DNA of 29,689 nt, from positions 129,989 to 159,677 of the forward strand of contig NZ_MUYT01000002.1 of NCBI RefSeq assembly GCF_002014765.1, read 5' to 3'. The position numbers and the translations under genes are program-made. A model generated the notes under the pieces. It worked only from the letters and a program-made list of their open reading frames with translations, had not been told where the DNA came from and did not search any database. This document shows, in pieces, positions 15,402 to 22,270 of the stretch (within the stretch, counting starts at the first letter, position 1; every line of letters starts with the position of its first letter). The DNA comes from Lwoffella lincolnii (GTDB lineage: Bacteria; Pseudomonadota; Gammaproteobacteria; Pseudomonadales; Moraxellaceae).

Positions 15402-17120
15402 TTATTTTGCGGTGCTGATGGCAAGCCCAGCTCGGCGACCGCTATAAATACAACCACCCAAAAACGTGCCTTCTAACCCTCGTAAGCCATTCATGCCACC
15501 ACCACCAAAACCAGTTGCTTCTCCAGCTGCATACAGTCCTTTGATGGGTAAGCCTTTGGGGGTCAGTACTCGACCACTCAAATCAGTTTGTATGCCACCC
15601 AAGCTTTTGCGACTGACGATAAACTCTCGAATGGCAATGTAAGGGGTGGCATTGGGGTCGTCAATCTTTTGGAATTTGCAAGTACGCATCTTATCACCTC
15701 GCCATTGTCGCACCAAAGCAATGCGTTTGAGCTGTTCATCGGTGAAGTTGCCCTCACCTAAGTCAATTTGAGCGTCGTAGGCTGTGATGACTTTTTGTAC
15801 GTTTTCTAGTTTAACCTTGTCATTGCCTGCCAAAGCATTCATTTTTTTGACCAACTCTGGCAAGCTGTCAGTAATGACGATGTCTTGACAGTTTTCGATG
15901 GCTTCATTGACCAAGACCTTATTACCACACAAAATGTCTTTTAACAGTTTAAATTTACTGCCATCACGAATGGCAGGATTGAACTCTGAGCCTGAGATGG
16001 CAAATTCTTTTTTGGCAATTTTGTAATTGAGAATTTGCCAAGAGTAGCCATCAGGGTGTTTGCACACTTGCGTGACCAAATCACGAGTGTCAAAACCTGT
16101 GATTAAAGGAATGTCGCCAATGATGCGATTGCCATCTGGGTCAAGCCACAAAGCAGAGCGAGCAGGCACAAGCGACAGCCCATGATTGGGCATCAATGGC
16201 TTCCAGTGGTGCACGCCAGCGGCATAGTTCCATTGGCGGTCTAAAAAGGTGATGTTAGCCCCCAAGCCTTTGGCAACTTTATGTAGCGTGCCATCAGCGT
16301 ACCAGTGAGCCCCATTTAAAATGGTTTTTGGTGGATTGCCCCAATCTTTGTGCCAGTGTTTTTTGACCATCTCGATGTTGCCATTAATGCCCCCTGACGT
16401 GATGACGGTAATTTTAGAATGTGCAACAAAAGCATGCTGGTTGGCATCATGACCTTGACATCCGATAACGCCAGTTTTGTTACTTATCATATCGGTAACA
16501 TGATGCTCAAACGCCAGTTGCACATTGCCACGCTTGGCATGTTGTTCAAAGGTTTTAATCAGCTGATTGACCAATCCAAGCCCTGTTCCCCAAACCACAT
16601 GCCAGCGTGGCACAGAGTTGCCACCAGCCTTTTTAACCACCGTACCACCACCATGATTGCCACGCTCCACCCATAATGGCATCGGTAAAAAACTGACCCC
16701 ACGTTGTTTTAGCCAATCATAAATCCACGTTTTAGAATCATAGACATAACGCTCAGCCCACGCCCACGCCCAACGCTCTTTTTTGGGATTTTGTCCAAAT
16801 TCACCAAAGCTGTACCAATCTTTTAGGGCGATGGCAGGACTGTCCTTAACTTTGGCTCGCTTCTGCTCAGGCGTGCCAACAAGCAAAATTCCCCCAAAGC
16901 TCCAACGTGCCAACCCTCCAAAATGGGCTTGCACATCTCTATCTAACATTAAGATGTTATGATTTGTGCCATTTTTAACATCGTTATCCATGATTTCTAA
17001 GGCACACACCAAACCTGCAATGCCAGCTCCGATGATGATGACATCACTTTGGTAAGTTGTTTGCAAGTTTAATAGGGACTGTGAATTTAATGGGGGTAAG
17101 TCTGTGGCTTGTGCGGTCAT
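15402..17120 (-). CDS. FAD-binding dehydrogenase, COG3573 / 3-ketosteroid dehydrogenase-like
   Basis: The 572-residue flavoprotein has an N-terminal FAD-binding Rossmann motif GAGIAGLVCALE (31-42) and the HFGGLARWSFGGI segment. The C-terminal FAD motif is GEATGFGGGGMNGLRGLEGTFLGG followed by CIYSGRRAG. It belongs to the fumarate reductase / 3-ketosteroid-1-dehydrogenase superfamily, in the group often annotated simply as FAD-binding dehydrogenase (COG3573). No heme-binding or secretion signal is seen, so it is likely cytoplasmic. Reaction and electron acceptor are unknown; family members introduce or remove double bonds next to carbonyl groups. AGAGA (17133-17129 on the minus strand) precedes the ATG. 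The gene is first of a probable two-gene unit with the TPP enzyme. Confidence 0.87.
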   Translation of the reverse strand: MTAQATDLPPLNSQSLLNLQTTYQSDVIIIGAGIAGLVCALEIMDNDVKNGTNHNILMLDRDVQAHFGGLARWSFGGILLVGTPEQKRAKVKDSPAIALKDWYSFGEFGQNPKKERWAWAWAERYVYDSKTWIYDWLKQRGVSFLPMPLWVERGNHGGGTVVKKAGGNSVPRWHVVWGTGLGLVNQLIKTFEQHAKRGNVQLAFEHHVTDMISNKTGVIGCQGHDANQHAFVAHSKITVITSGGINGNIEMVKKHWHKDWGNPPKTILNGAHWYADGTLHKVAKGLGANITFLDRQWNYAAGVHHWKPLMPNHGLSLVPARSALWLDPDGNRIIGDIPLITGFDTRDLVTQVCKHPDGYSWQILNYKIAKKEFAISGSEFNPAIRDGSKFKLLKDILCGNKVLVNEAIENCQDIVITDSLPELVKKMNALAGNDKVKLENVQKVITAYDAQIDLGEGNFTDEQLKRIALVRQWRGDKMRTCKFQKIDDPNATPYIAIREFIVSRKSLGGIQTDLSGRVLTPKGLPIKGLYAAGEATGFGGGGMNGLRGLEGTFLGGCIYSGRRAGLAISTAK

Positions 17121-17156
17121 GGCAGGGTCTCTTTAAGCAGACAAATGAAGGCAGTG

Positions 17157-17194
17157 TTTGCTAAATTAGGTTTGCTAAATTAGATTTGCGAAAT
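17157..17194. repeat. 14-bp tandem repeat upstream of the FAD dehydrogenase gene
   Basis: TTTGCTAAATTAGG (17157-17170) is followed by TTTGCTAAATTAGA (17171-17184) and a partial third copy TTTGCGAAAT (17185-17194). It lies in the 135-bp spacer between guaA and the FAD dehydrogenase gene, where the promoter for the latter must be. Confidence 0.85.
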
Positions 17195-17255
17195 CATATG
17201 ATTGATTGCGTCATGTTTGGCTAAATTTACCTAAATTTGGCAGGTGAGCCATTTC

Positions 17256-18851
17256 CTATTCCCATTCAATGGTGGCAGGTGGTTTACTTGACACATCATA
17301 AGTCACACGAGACACGTCTTTAATTTCGTTCATGATGCGATTAGACACCGTTTCAATCAGTTCATACGGTAAATGGGCAAAACGAGCGGTCATAAAGTCC
17401 ACTGTCTCAACAGCCCTTAAGGCAATCACCCACGCATAACGGCGACCATCACCAACCACACCCACGGATTTGACAGGCATAAACACCGCAAAGGCTTGGG
17501 AGGTCTTATCATACCAATCAAAGCGTTCCAATTCCTGCATAAAGATGGCATCGGCTTTTCGCAGAATGTCAGCATACTGCTTTTTGACTTCACCCAAAAT
17601 CCGCACCCCCAAACCAGGGCCAGGGAAGGGGTGGCGATAAATCATCTTATGTGGCAAACCTAACGTAATGCCCAGCTTACGCACCTCGTCTTTAAACAAA
17701 TCTCTGAGCGGTTCAACCAACTTAAACTGCAAATCTTCTGGCAGACCGCCGACGTTGTGATGACTTTTAATCACATGAGCCTTACCTTGGTGCGACTTTG
17801 CTGACTCAATGACATCAGGATAAATCGTCCCTTGAGCCAAAAATTCAATACCCACACCACTATCTTTAGATAGCTTGCGTGCGGTATCAGCGAACACATC
17901 AATAAAGGTCTTACCAATCACTTTGCGTTTATCTTCAGGGTCAATTTTCCCCGCCAACGCTGATAAAAATTGCTCTTCAGCATCTACACGGATAACCTTA
18001 ACCCCCATATTCTCAGCAAATATCTGCATCACTTGGTCGCCTTCATGCAGACGCAACAGTCCATTATCGACAAACACACAAGTGAGCTTATCACCAATCG
18101 CCTTATGAAGCAGTGCTGCCACCACTGAACTGTCTACCCCACCTGACAAACCAAGTAACACCTCTTTGTTCCCAATTTGCTCTTTGAGTTGTGCCACACG
18201 CATGTCAATGATGTTATCAGGCGTCCACTCATTGCCACAACCACAAATGCCATGCACAAAACGGGACAAAATCGCCTCACCTTGTAAGGTATGCGTTACC
18301 TCAGGGTGAAATTGCAAACCATAATATTGACGACCATCATCTGCCATTACCGCAATCGGACAGCTTGGTGTGCTTGCTACCACCACAAAGCCATTGGGTG
18401 CTGTTATCACCTTATCACCATGACTCATCCACACATTTAGGGTCTGAGATGAATCCTCAATACCCTGTAATAGCTGACACTCTGTTGTTACCTGTATTTG
18501 TGCTGCCCCAAACTCACGCACATCACTGGCATGGACTTGACCACCAAAGTGGTCTGCCATTGCCTGCATGCCATAACAAATGCCCAACACAGGCACACCC
18601 AACTCAAACACCGCATCAGCAATCTTTGGACTGCCCTTAGCATGAACACTCTCAGGACCGCCTGACAAAATCACCCCTTTTGCCCCAAAGTCTCTGATAC
18701 GCTCATCAGCGATGTCAAACGGATACATCTCACAAAATACCCCAGCCTCACGCACCCGACGGGCAATCAGCTGGCTATATTGTGAGCCAAAATCTAAAAT
18801 TAAGATGCGGTCTTGCTTAATGCTTGCGGTCTGTGTAGCAAAATGGGTCAT
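17256..18851 (-). CDS. guaA: GMP synthase (glutamine-hydrolysing)
   Basis: GuaA converts XMP to GMP using ATP and ammonia released from glutamine. The 531-residue product has the class I glutamine amidotransferase domain with Cys92 (GICYGMQ), His182 and Glu184 (FHPEVTHT). The ATP-pyrophosphatase P-loop is SGGVDSS (236-242), and the C-terminal dimerisation domain contains RHPFPGPGLGVRILGE and ends in KPPATIEWE. All catalytic residues are present. It stands alone rather than behind guaB and follows tyrS on the same strand. A terminator-like hairpin (18928-18963) and an extended -10 element (18890-18895) in the spacer suggest its own promoter. Confidence 0.98.
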   Translation of the reverse strand: MTHFATQTASIKQDRILILDFGSQYSQLIARRVREAGVFCEMYPFDIADERIRDFGAKGVILSGGPESVHAKGSPKIADAVFELGVPVLGICYGMQAMADHFGGQVHASDVREFGAAQIQVTTECQLLQGIEDSSQTLNVWMSHGDKVITAPNGFVVVASTPSCPIAVMADDGRQYYGLQFHPEVTHTLQGEAILSRFVHGICGCGNEWTPDNIIDMRVAQLKEQIGNKEVLLGLSGGVDSSVVAALLHKAIGDKLTCVFVDNGLLRLHEGDQVMQIFAENMGVKVIRVDAEEQFLSALAGKIDPEDKRKVIGKTFIDVFADTARKLSKDSGVGIEFLAQGTIYPDVIESAKSHQGKAHVIKSHHNVGGLPEDLQFKLVEPLRDLFKDEVRKLGITLGLPHKMIYRHPFPGPGLGVRILGEVKKQYADILRKADAIFMQELERFDWYDKTSQAFAVFMPVKSVGVVGDGRRYAWVIALRAVETVDFMTARFAHLPYELIETVSNRIMNEIKDVSRVTYDVSSKPPATIEWE

Positions 18852-18889
18852 AATCGTATCACTTTAGCCAATGATGAAAAACAAACGCC

Positions 18890-18895
18890 ATTTTA
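18890..18895 (-). promoter_or_regulatory. Extended -10 promoter for guaA
   Basis: Read on the minus strand the sequence is TGCTAAAAT, an extended -10 element, 38 bp before the guaA start. CTGATT 17 bp upstream is a poor -35. It lies directly after the tyrS terminator hairpin. Confidence 0.45.
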
Positions 18896-18927
18896 GCAAA
18901 CCTAAGCGAAGCAATCAGCTTTTTTGT

Positions 18928-18963
18928 AAAAAAGCCACGTTGCCCACACATTCTTGGCTTTTT
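18928..18963 (-). terminator. Rho-independent terminator after tyrS, overlapping a second hairpin
   Basis: On the minus strand AAAAAGCCA (18963-18955), a 17-nt loop and TGGCTTTTT (18937-18929) form a 9-bp stem that runs into T's. Its right arm also pairs with the next bases in an 8-bp hairpin GCTTTTTT-AC-AAAAAAGC (18935-18918). The two hairpins share bases and cannot form together. Confidence 0.65.
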
Positions 18964-18966
18964 ATT

Positions 18967-18995
18967 CACCTTGTTTTTATCCACCTTGTTTTTAT
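18967..18995. repeat. 15-bp-period tandem duplication across the tyrS stop codon
   Basis: CACCTTGTTTTTAT occurs at 18967-18980 and 18982-18995, a period of 15 bp. The tyrS stop (TAA on the minus strand, 18994-18992) lies inside the copy nearer the gene, as in the duplication after the DUF2939 gene. Confidence 0.9.
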
Positions 18996-20203
18996 TCATT
19001 GATATTGACTTTGGCATACGCTTTTTTACCTGCCTGCACCACCACCGTTTGCCCTTGTTCTAAGGCAAAACTGCCATCGACCACTTGACCGTCCACTTTA
19101 ACCGCCCCACGAGAGAGCATGTCCTTAGCCTGAGCAGAGTTTTTAGCAAGACCCGCTTGGTTTAAGACTTGGGTGATGAATAATTTATCTTGACCATTTA
19201 AAGATAAACTTATCTCTGGCAAATCAACAGGCAACTCACCGTCTGCCAAGCGATTACCTGCTGATTTATGGGCATTATCAGCAGCATCTTTATCATGAAA
19301 ACGCTCAATGAGTTCTAGGGCTAAAATGTGTTTGACTTCTTGAGGGTTACGCCCATTTTTCATGCCATTAAGCAACGCATTGACCTCACTCATTGGCTTA
19401 AAGCTTAAAAACTCAAAATAACGTGCAATCAGCTCATCTGGCATGGATAAGATTTTTTGATACATTGTCCCTGGAGCATCATCAATGGCAACATAATTGC
19501 CCAATGACTTGCTCATTTTATTCACACCATCTAACCCTTCTAAGATTGGCATGGTGATACACACTTGTGGCTCTTTACCATAGCGACCTTGTAGCGTTCT
19601 GCCCATCAATAAATTAAAGGTTTGGTCAGTTCCGCCCAGCTCGACATCTGCTTCCATGGCAATGGAATCATAACCTTGTACCAAAGGGTATAAAAACTCA
19701 TGAATAAAGATGGGGGTCTGTGATTCATAGCGTTTGCTAAAGTCATCACGCTCAAGCATACGAGACACGGTCAGCTGACTGGCAAGAGCAATCATGTCGC
19801 CAGCGTTCATGTTGCCAAACCACTCTGAATTAAAGACAATTTTGGTTTTGTCTTTATCCAAAATCTTAAACACTTGCTTGGCATAAGTCTTAGCGTTATC
19901 AGCTATCTGCTCATCGCTCAATGGCGGACGAGTGGCATTTTTGCCTGATGGGTCACCAATTTTGGCAGTATAATCGCCAATCAAAAACAGCACCTCATGC
20001 CCCAAGTCTTGAAAATGCTTCAGCTTATTTATCAACACTGTGTGTCCCAAGTGCAAATCAGGGGCGGTGGGGTCAAAGCCTGCCTTAATGCGTAAGGGGC
20101 GGTTTTGTTTTAATTTATTAACCAAATCTTCTTCAGAGATGATTTCGTGTGTGCCACGGCGAATGTGAGCAAGTTGCTCTTCAATGGGTAAAAATTGGCT
20201 CAT
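18992..20203 (-). CDS. tyrS: Tyrosyl-tRNA synthetase
   Basis: TyrS charges tRNA-Tyr with tyrosine. The 403-residue product has a class I catalytic domain with the HIGH-type motif HLGH (51-54) after AGFDPTAPDL, the KMSKS motif (229-233) and a C-terminal S4 RNA-binding domain (about 335-400). Length and the HLGH form fit the TyrZ-like subtype found in Pseudomonas and relatives. A TTG at 20230 keeps the frame open, but ATG 20203 (MSQFLPIEEQLAHIRRG) gives the normal N-terminus. There is no good Shine-Dalgarno sequence upstream. A -10-like TATAAT lies at 20389-20384. guaA follows after 140 bp. Confidence 0.97.
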   Translation of the reverse strand: MSQFLPIEEQLAHIRRGTHEIISEEDLVNKLKQNRPLRIKAGFDPTAPDLHLGHTVLINKLKHFQDLGHEVLFLIGDYTAKIGDPSGKNATRPPLSDEQIADNAKTYAKQVFKILDKDKTKIVFNSEWFGNMNAGDMIALASQLTVSRMLERDDFSKRYESQTPIFIHEFLYPLVQGYDSIAMEADVELGGTDQTFNLLMGRTLQGRYGKEPQVCITMPILEGLDGVNKMSKSLGNYVAIDDAPGTMYQKILSMPDELIARYFEFLSFKPMSEVNALLNGMKNGRNPQEVKHILALELIERFHDKDAADNAHKSAGNRLADGELPVDLPEISLSLNGQDKLFITQVLNQAGLAKNSAQAKDMLSRGAVKVDGQVVDGSFALEQGQTVVVQAGKKAYAKVNINE

Positions 20204-20303
20204 GATGGGTTTCTGTTCTCTACTTGACAAAACAAATCTTAAAATAAATCTCGCATCTTCAACAATAATTTTAAATCAGTCGTTATGATTAATCAGTCAT
20301 TAC

Positions 20304-20366
20304 CATGATAACCACGACAATCATGATAACCACGACAACTACGACAACCACGAAAACCACGATAAA
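20304..20366. repeat. 18-bp tandem repeat with degenerate extensions
   Basis: CATGATAACCACGACAAT (20304-20321) is followed by CATGATAACCACGACAAC (20322-20339), differing at one base. Shorter diverged units of the ACGACAACC / ACGAAAACC type run on to about 20366. The stretch lies in the presumed leader or upstream region of tyrS. Confidence 0.88.
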
Positions 20367-20383
20367 AAACACGTTACCATAAC

Positions 20384-20389
20384 ATTATA
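20384..20389 (-). promoter_or_regulatory. Possible -10 box for tyrS
   Basis: TATAAT on the minus strand, 181 bp before the tyrS start, with no clear -35. If used, the transcript leader would contain the 18-bp tandem repeats. Confidence 0.35.
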
Positions 20390-20442
20390 ACCATATGTGG
20401 CTTTCAGATACCAGTTTTTGACGATGAGCAACTGGCAAACAT

Positions 20443-20474
20443 AAAAAACGCCCAAAGCAAAAGGCTTGAGCGTT
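20443..20474 (-). terminator. Rho-independent terminator after sodB
   Basis: On the minus strand AACGCTCAAGC (20474-20464) pairs with the segment ending GGGCGTT (20453-20447). The stem is about 11 bp with one G-U pair and a bulged base, followed by six T. It lies 81 bp after the sodB stop. Confidence 0.85.
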
Positions 20475-20554
20475 CTAAAGTGAGCCATACCAAGATAAGT
20501 GGATAATTTATTGATTTCCCATTAAATTGGCAGTTATGGACTGACAGTTAACGA

Positions 20555-21181
20555 TTACTCTTCGACACCAGCATCTTGACCTTGATATTTGGCATTGGCA
20601 TAATCCCAATTAACCAGCTTATCTAAGAAAGCATCAACATAATCAGGACGACGATTGCGATAATCGATATAGTAGGCGTGTTCCCACACATCGCAAGTCA
20701 ACACAGCAATCTTGCCATGTGCCAAAGGCGTATCAGCATTGGCGGTCTTCATGATGGATAATTTGCCACCAACACCATCAGCAACCAACCATGCCCAACC
20801 TGACCCAAATTGAGACGTGGCAGCATTTTTAAACTCTTCACGGAATTTATCATAACTACCAAAATCTTCTTCGATTTTACTTTTTAGCTCACCAGTGGCC
20901 TCACCACCCCCATTTGGGGTCATGCAGTTCCAATAAAAAGTGTGATTCCAAACTTGAGCCGCTTGGTTAAACATGCCTTGCTTGCCATCATCTTTGGCAG
21001 TGGCTTCAATGATTTCTGCTAAGGTTTTGCCTTCTAACCCCGAGCCGGGTAACATGTCGTTTAATTTGCTGACATAGGCATTGTGATGTTTGTCATGGTG
21101 AAACTCTAAAGTTTCAGCACTGATGTGTGGCTCAAGTGCATCTTTGGCATAAGGTAAGTTTGGCAAAGTGATGTGTGACAT
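20555..21181 (-). CDS. sodB: Superoxide dismutase, Fe type
   Basis: SodB converts superoxide to oxygen and hydrogen peroxide in the cytoplasm. The 208-residue product aligns closely with E. coli FeSOD. The four metal ligands are visible as His28 (EFHHDKHHNAYV), His80 (AAQVWNHTFYWNC), Asp164 and His168 (DVWEHAYYIDYRN). Gln76, four residues before His80, is the second-shell glutamine that marks iron rather than manganese enzymes. AAAGGA stands just before the ATG. A Fur-like box (21352-21366) lies in the 250-bp divergent spacer towards rdgB, and a strong terminator follows the gene. It reads head-on to replication from oriC. Confidence 0.96.
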   Translation of the reverse strand: MSHITLPNLPYAKDALEPHISAETLEFHHDKHHNAYVSKLNDMLPGSGLEGKTLAEIIEATAKDDGKQGMFNQAAQVWNHTFYWNCMTPNGGGEATGELKSKIEEDFGSYDKFREEFKNAATSQFGSGWAWLVADGVGGKLSIMKTANADTPLAHGKIAVLTCDVWEHAYYIDYRNRRPDYVDAFLDKLVNWDYANAKYQGQDAGVEE

Positions 21182-21351
21182 AAAAATCCTTTATTATCAA
21201 AATAAATCATCAGAATAAATGAGTTAATCAATGGGTTTTGATGGTGATTACGGTGATTGCTAAGTAAAATAAGCAAAATAAACAACCTAAAATAAAACAC
21301 CTTTAAGTCTAACAAGGGCAGTAGGTAATAACAATTACCGATTGTTAATGT

Positions 21352-21366
21352 TAATAATGATTATCA
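21352..21366. promoter_or_regulatory. Fur-like box between sodB and rdgB
   Basis: TAATAATGATTATCA matches the 7-1-7 Fur motif TGATAATnATTATCA at 13 of 14 defined positions. It is 171 bp from the sodB start and 66 bp before rdgB, so which gene it serves is open. Fur regulation of sodB is well known elsewhere, directly or through a small RNA. Confidence 0.6.
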
Positions 21367-21411
21367 CTTAGCAATAAAACACTTAGCAATGAAAATCTAG
21401 CAATGAAAATC
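21365..21411 (+). repeat. Nested 14- and 15-bp tandem repeats before rdgB
   Basis: CACTTAGCAATAAAA (21365-21379) is followed by CACTTAGCAATGAAA (21380-21394). Then TAGCAATGAAAATC occurs twice without mismatch (21384-21397, 21398-21411). The block starts within the Fur-like box and ends 5 bp before the rdgB ribosome-binding site. Confidence 0.88.
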
Positions 21412-21431
21412 TCTTAGGAGCTAAAAGAACC

Positions 21432-22124
21432 ATGCAAAAATGGGTATTGGCAAGCAATAACGCAGGCAAACTGCAAGAGTTGCAACAGTTATTTAACCAA
21501 AAACAACTGTCCGTCAGTCTTGTACCACAAGCACAGCTTGGCGTAACAGAAGCGATAGAAGACGGTCTTAGCTATATTGAAAATGCACTGATAAAAGCAC
21601 GTCATGCCAGTAATATGAGTGGGTTGCCTGCCATTGCTGATGATTCAGGTTTGAGTGTGCCTGTGTTGGGTGGTAAACCTGGCATTTATTCAGCACGTTA
21701 TGCCAGCCAAAGTGACCGAGAAAGGCTGGGTATCGGTCAGAATATTGACCAAGACACCGCCAACATCACCAAACTATTGGCAGAATTGTCGCCACATCGA
21801 CCGAGTTTGACAAATGCAGATTTTACAGAGCAACGTGCAACCAATCACCACAACTCACCGATAACTGCCATGTTTGTGTGCGTGTTGGTCATGGTCAGAT
21901 ATGCTGATGACCCCTTGCCTTTGATTGCTCAAGGTTTTTGGCATGGGCAGATAACCGATAAGCCCATGGGTGATCAGGGGTTTGGCTATGACCCTGTGTT
22001 TTGGTTGCCACAGCAAGGCATGTCAGCGGCACAATTAGACCAAGCGAGCAAAAACCGCTTAAGTCACCGTGGGCAGGCCTGTCACAATCTGTTGCAACAA
22101 ATTTGCACTTTTATTGACTTATAA
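21432..22124 (+). CDS. rdgB: dITP/XTP pyrophosphatase RdgB (Ham1 family)
   Basis: RdgB hydrolyses dITP, ITP and XTP to monophosphates, keeping deaminated purines out of DNA. The 230-residue product has the Ham1 motifs: ASNNAGKLQEL (7-17) for nucleotide binding, EDGLSYIENALIKA with acidic metal ligands (from 43), ADDSGLSVPVLGGKPGIYSARY (69-90), and GDQGFGYDPVFWLP and SHRGQA near the C-terminus. A variable stretch (about 100-140) makes it longer than E. coli RdgB (197). AGGAG at 21417-21421 precedes ATG 21432 by 10 bp. It is divergent from sodB. Its stop codon lies inside a 9-bp inverted repeat (22119-22146). Confidence 0.95.
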   Translation: MQKWVLASNNAGKLQELQQLFNQKQLSVSLVPQAQLGVTEAIEDGLSYIENALIKARHASNMSGLPAIADDSGLSVPVLGGKPGIYSARYASQSDRERLGIGQNIDQDTANITKLLAELSPHRPSLTNADFTEQRATNHHNSPITAMFVCVLVMVRYADDPLPLIAQGFWHGQITDKPMGDQGFGYDPVFWLPQQGMSAAQLDQASKNRLSHRGQACHNLLQQICTFIDL

Positions 22125-22146
22125 AGTATACTACATCACTTTATAA
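22119..22146. repeat. 9-bp inverted repeat over the rdgB stop codon
   Basis: TTATAAAGT (22119-22127) and ACTTTATAA (22138-22146) are perfect reverse complements with a 10-nt loop. There is no following T-run, and the stem is almost all A-T, so it is at best a weak transcription stop. ATCACTTTAT is repeated directly at 22136-22145 and 22150-22159. Confidence 0.6.
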
Positions 22147-22270
22147 AAAATCACTTTATGAGAAATTCATCTTTTTTTTACATATTGAGACGGTCATTTT
22201 TAATTCAACGTATTACTGTTGGAACGTATTATTGTTAGTTTGGTATTATTAGATAAATATAGGTAATTTT

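Larger units (their letters stand above)
20204..20554. other. Spacer between tyrS and sodB
   Basis: This 351-bp stretch has no convincing gene. It contains a degenerate tandem repeat (20304-20366), a possible tyrS promoter (20384-20389, minus) and the sodB terminator (20443-20474). I see no tRNA or riboswitch fold. A small RNA cannot be excluded by reading alone. Confidence 0.6.
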
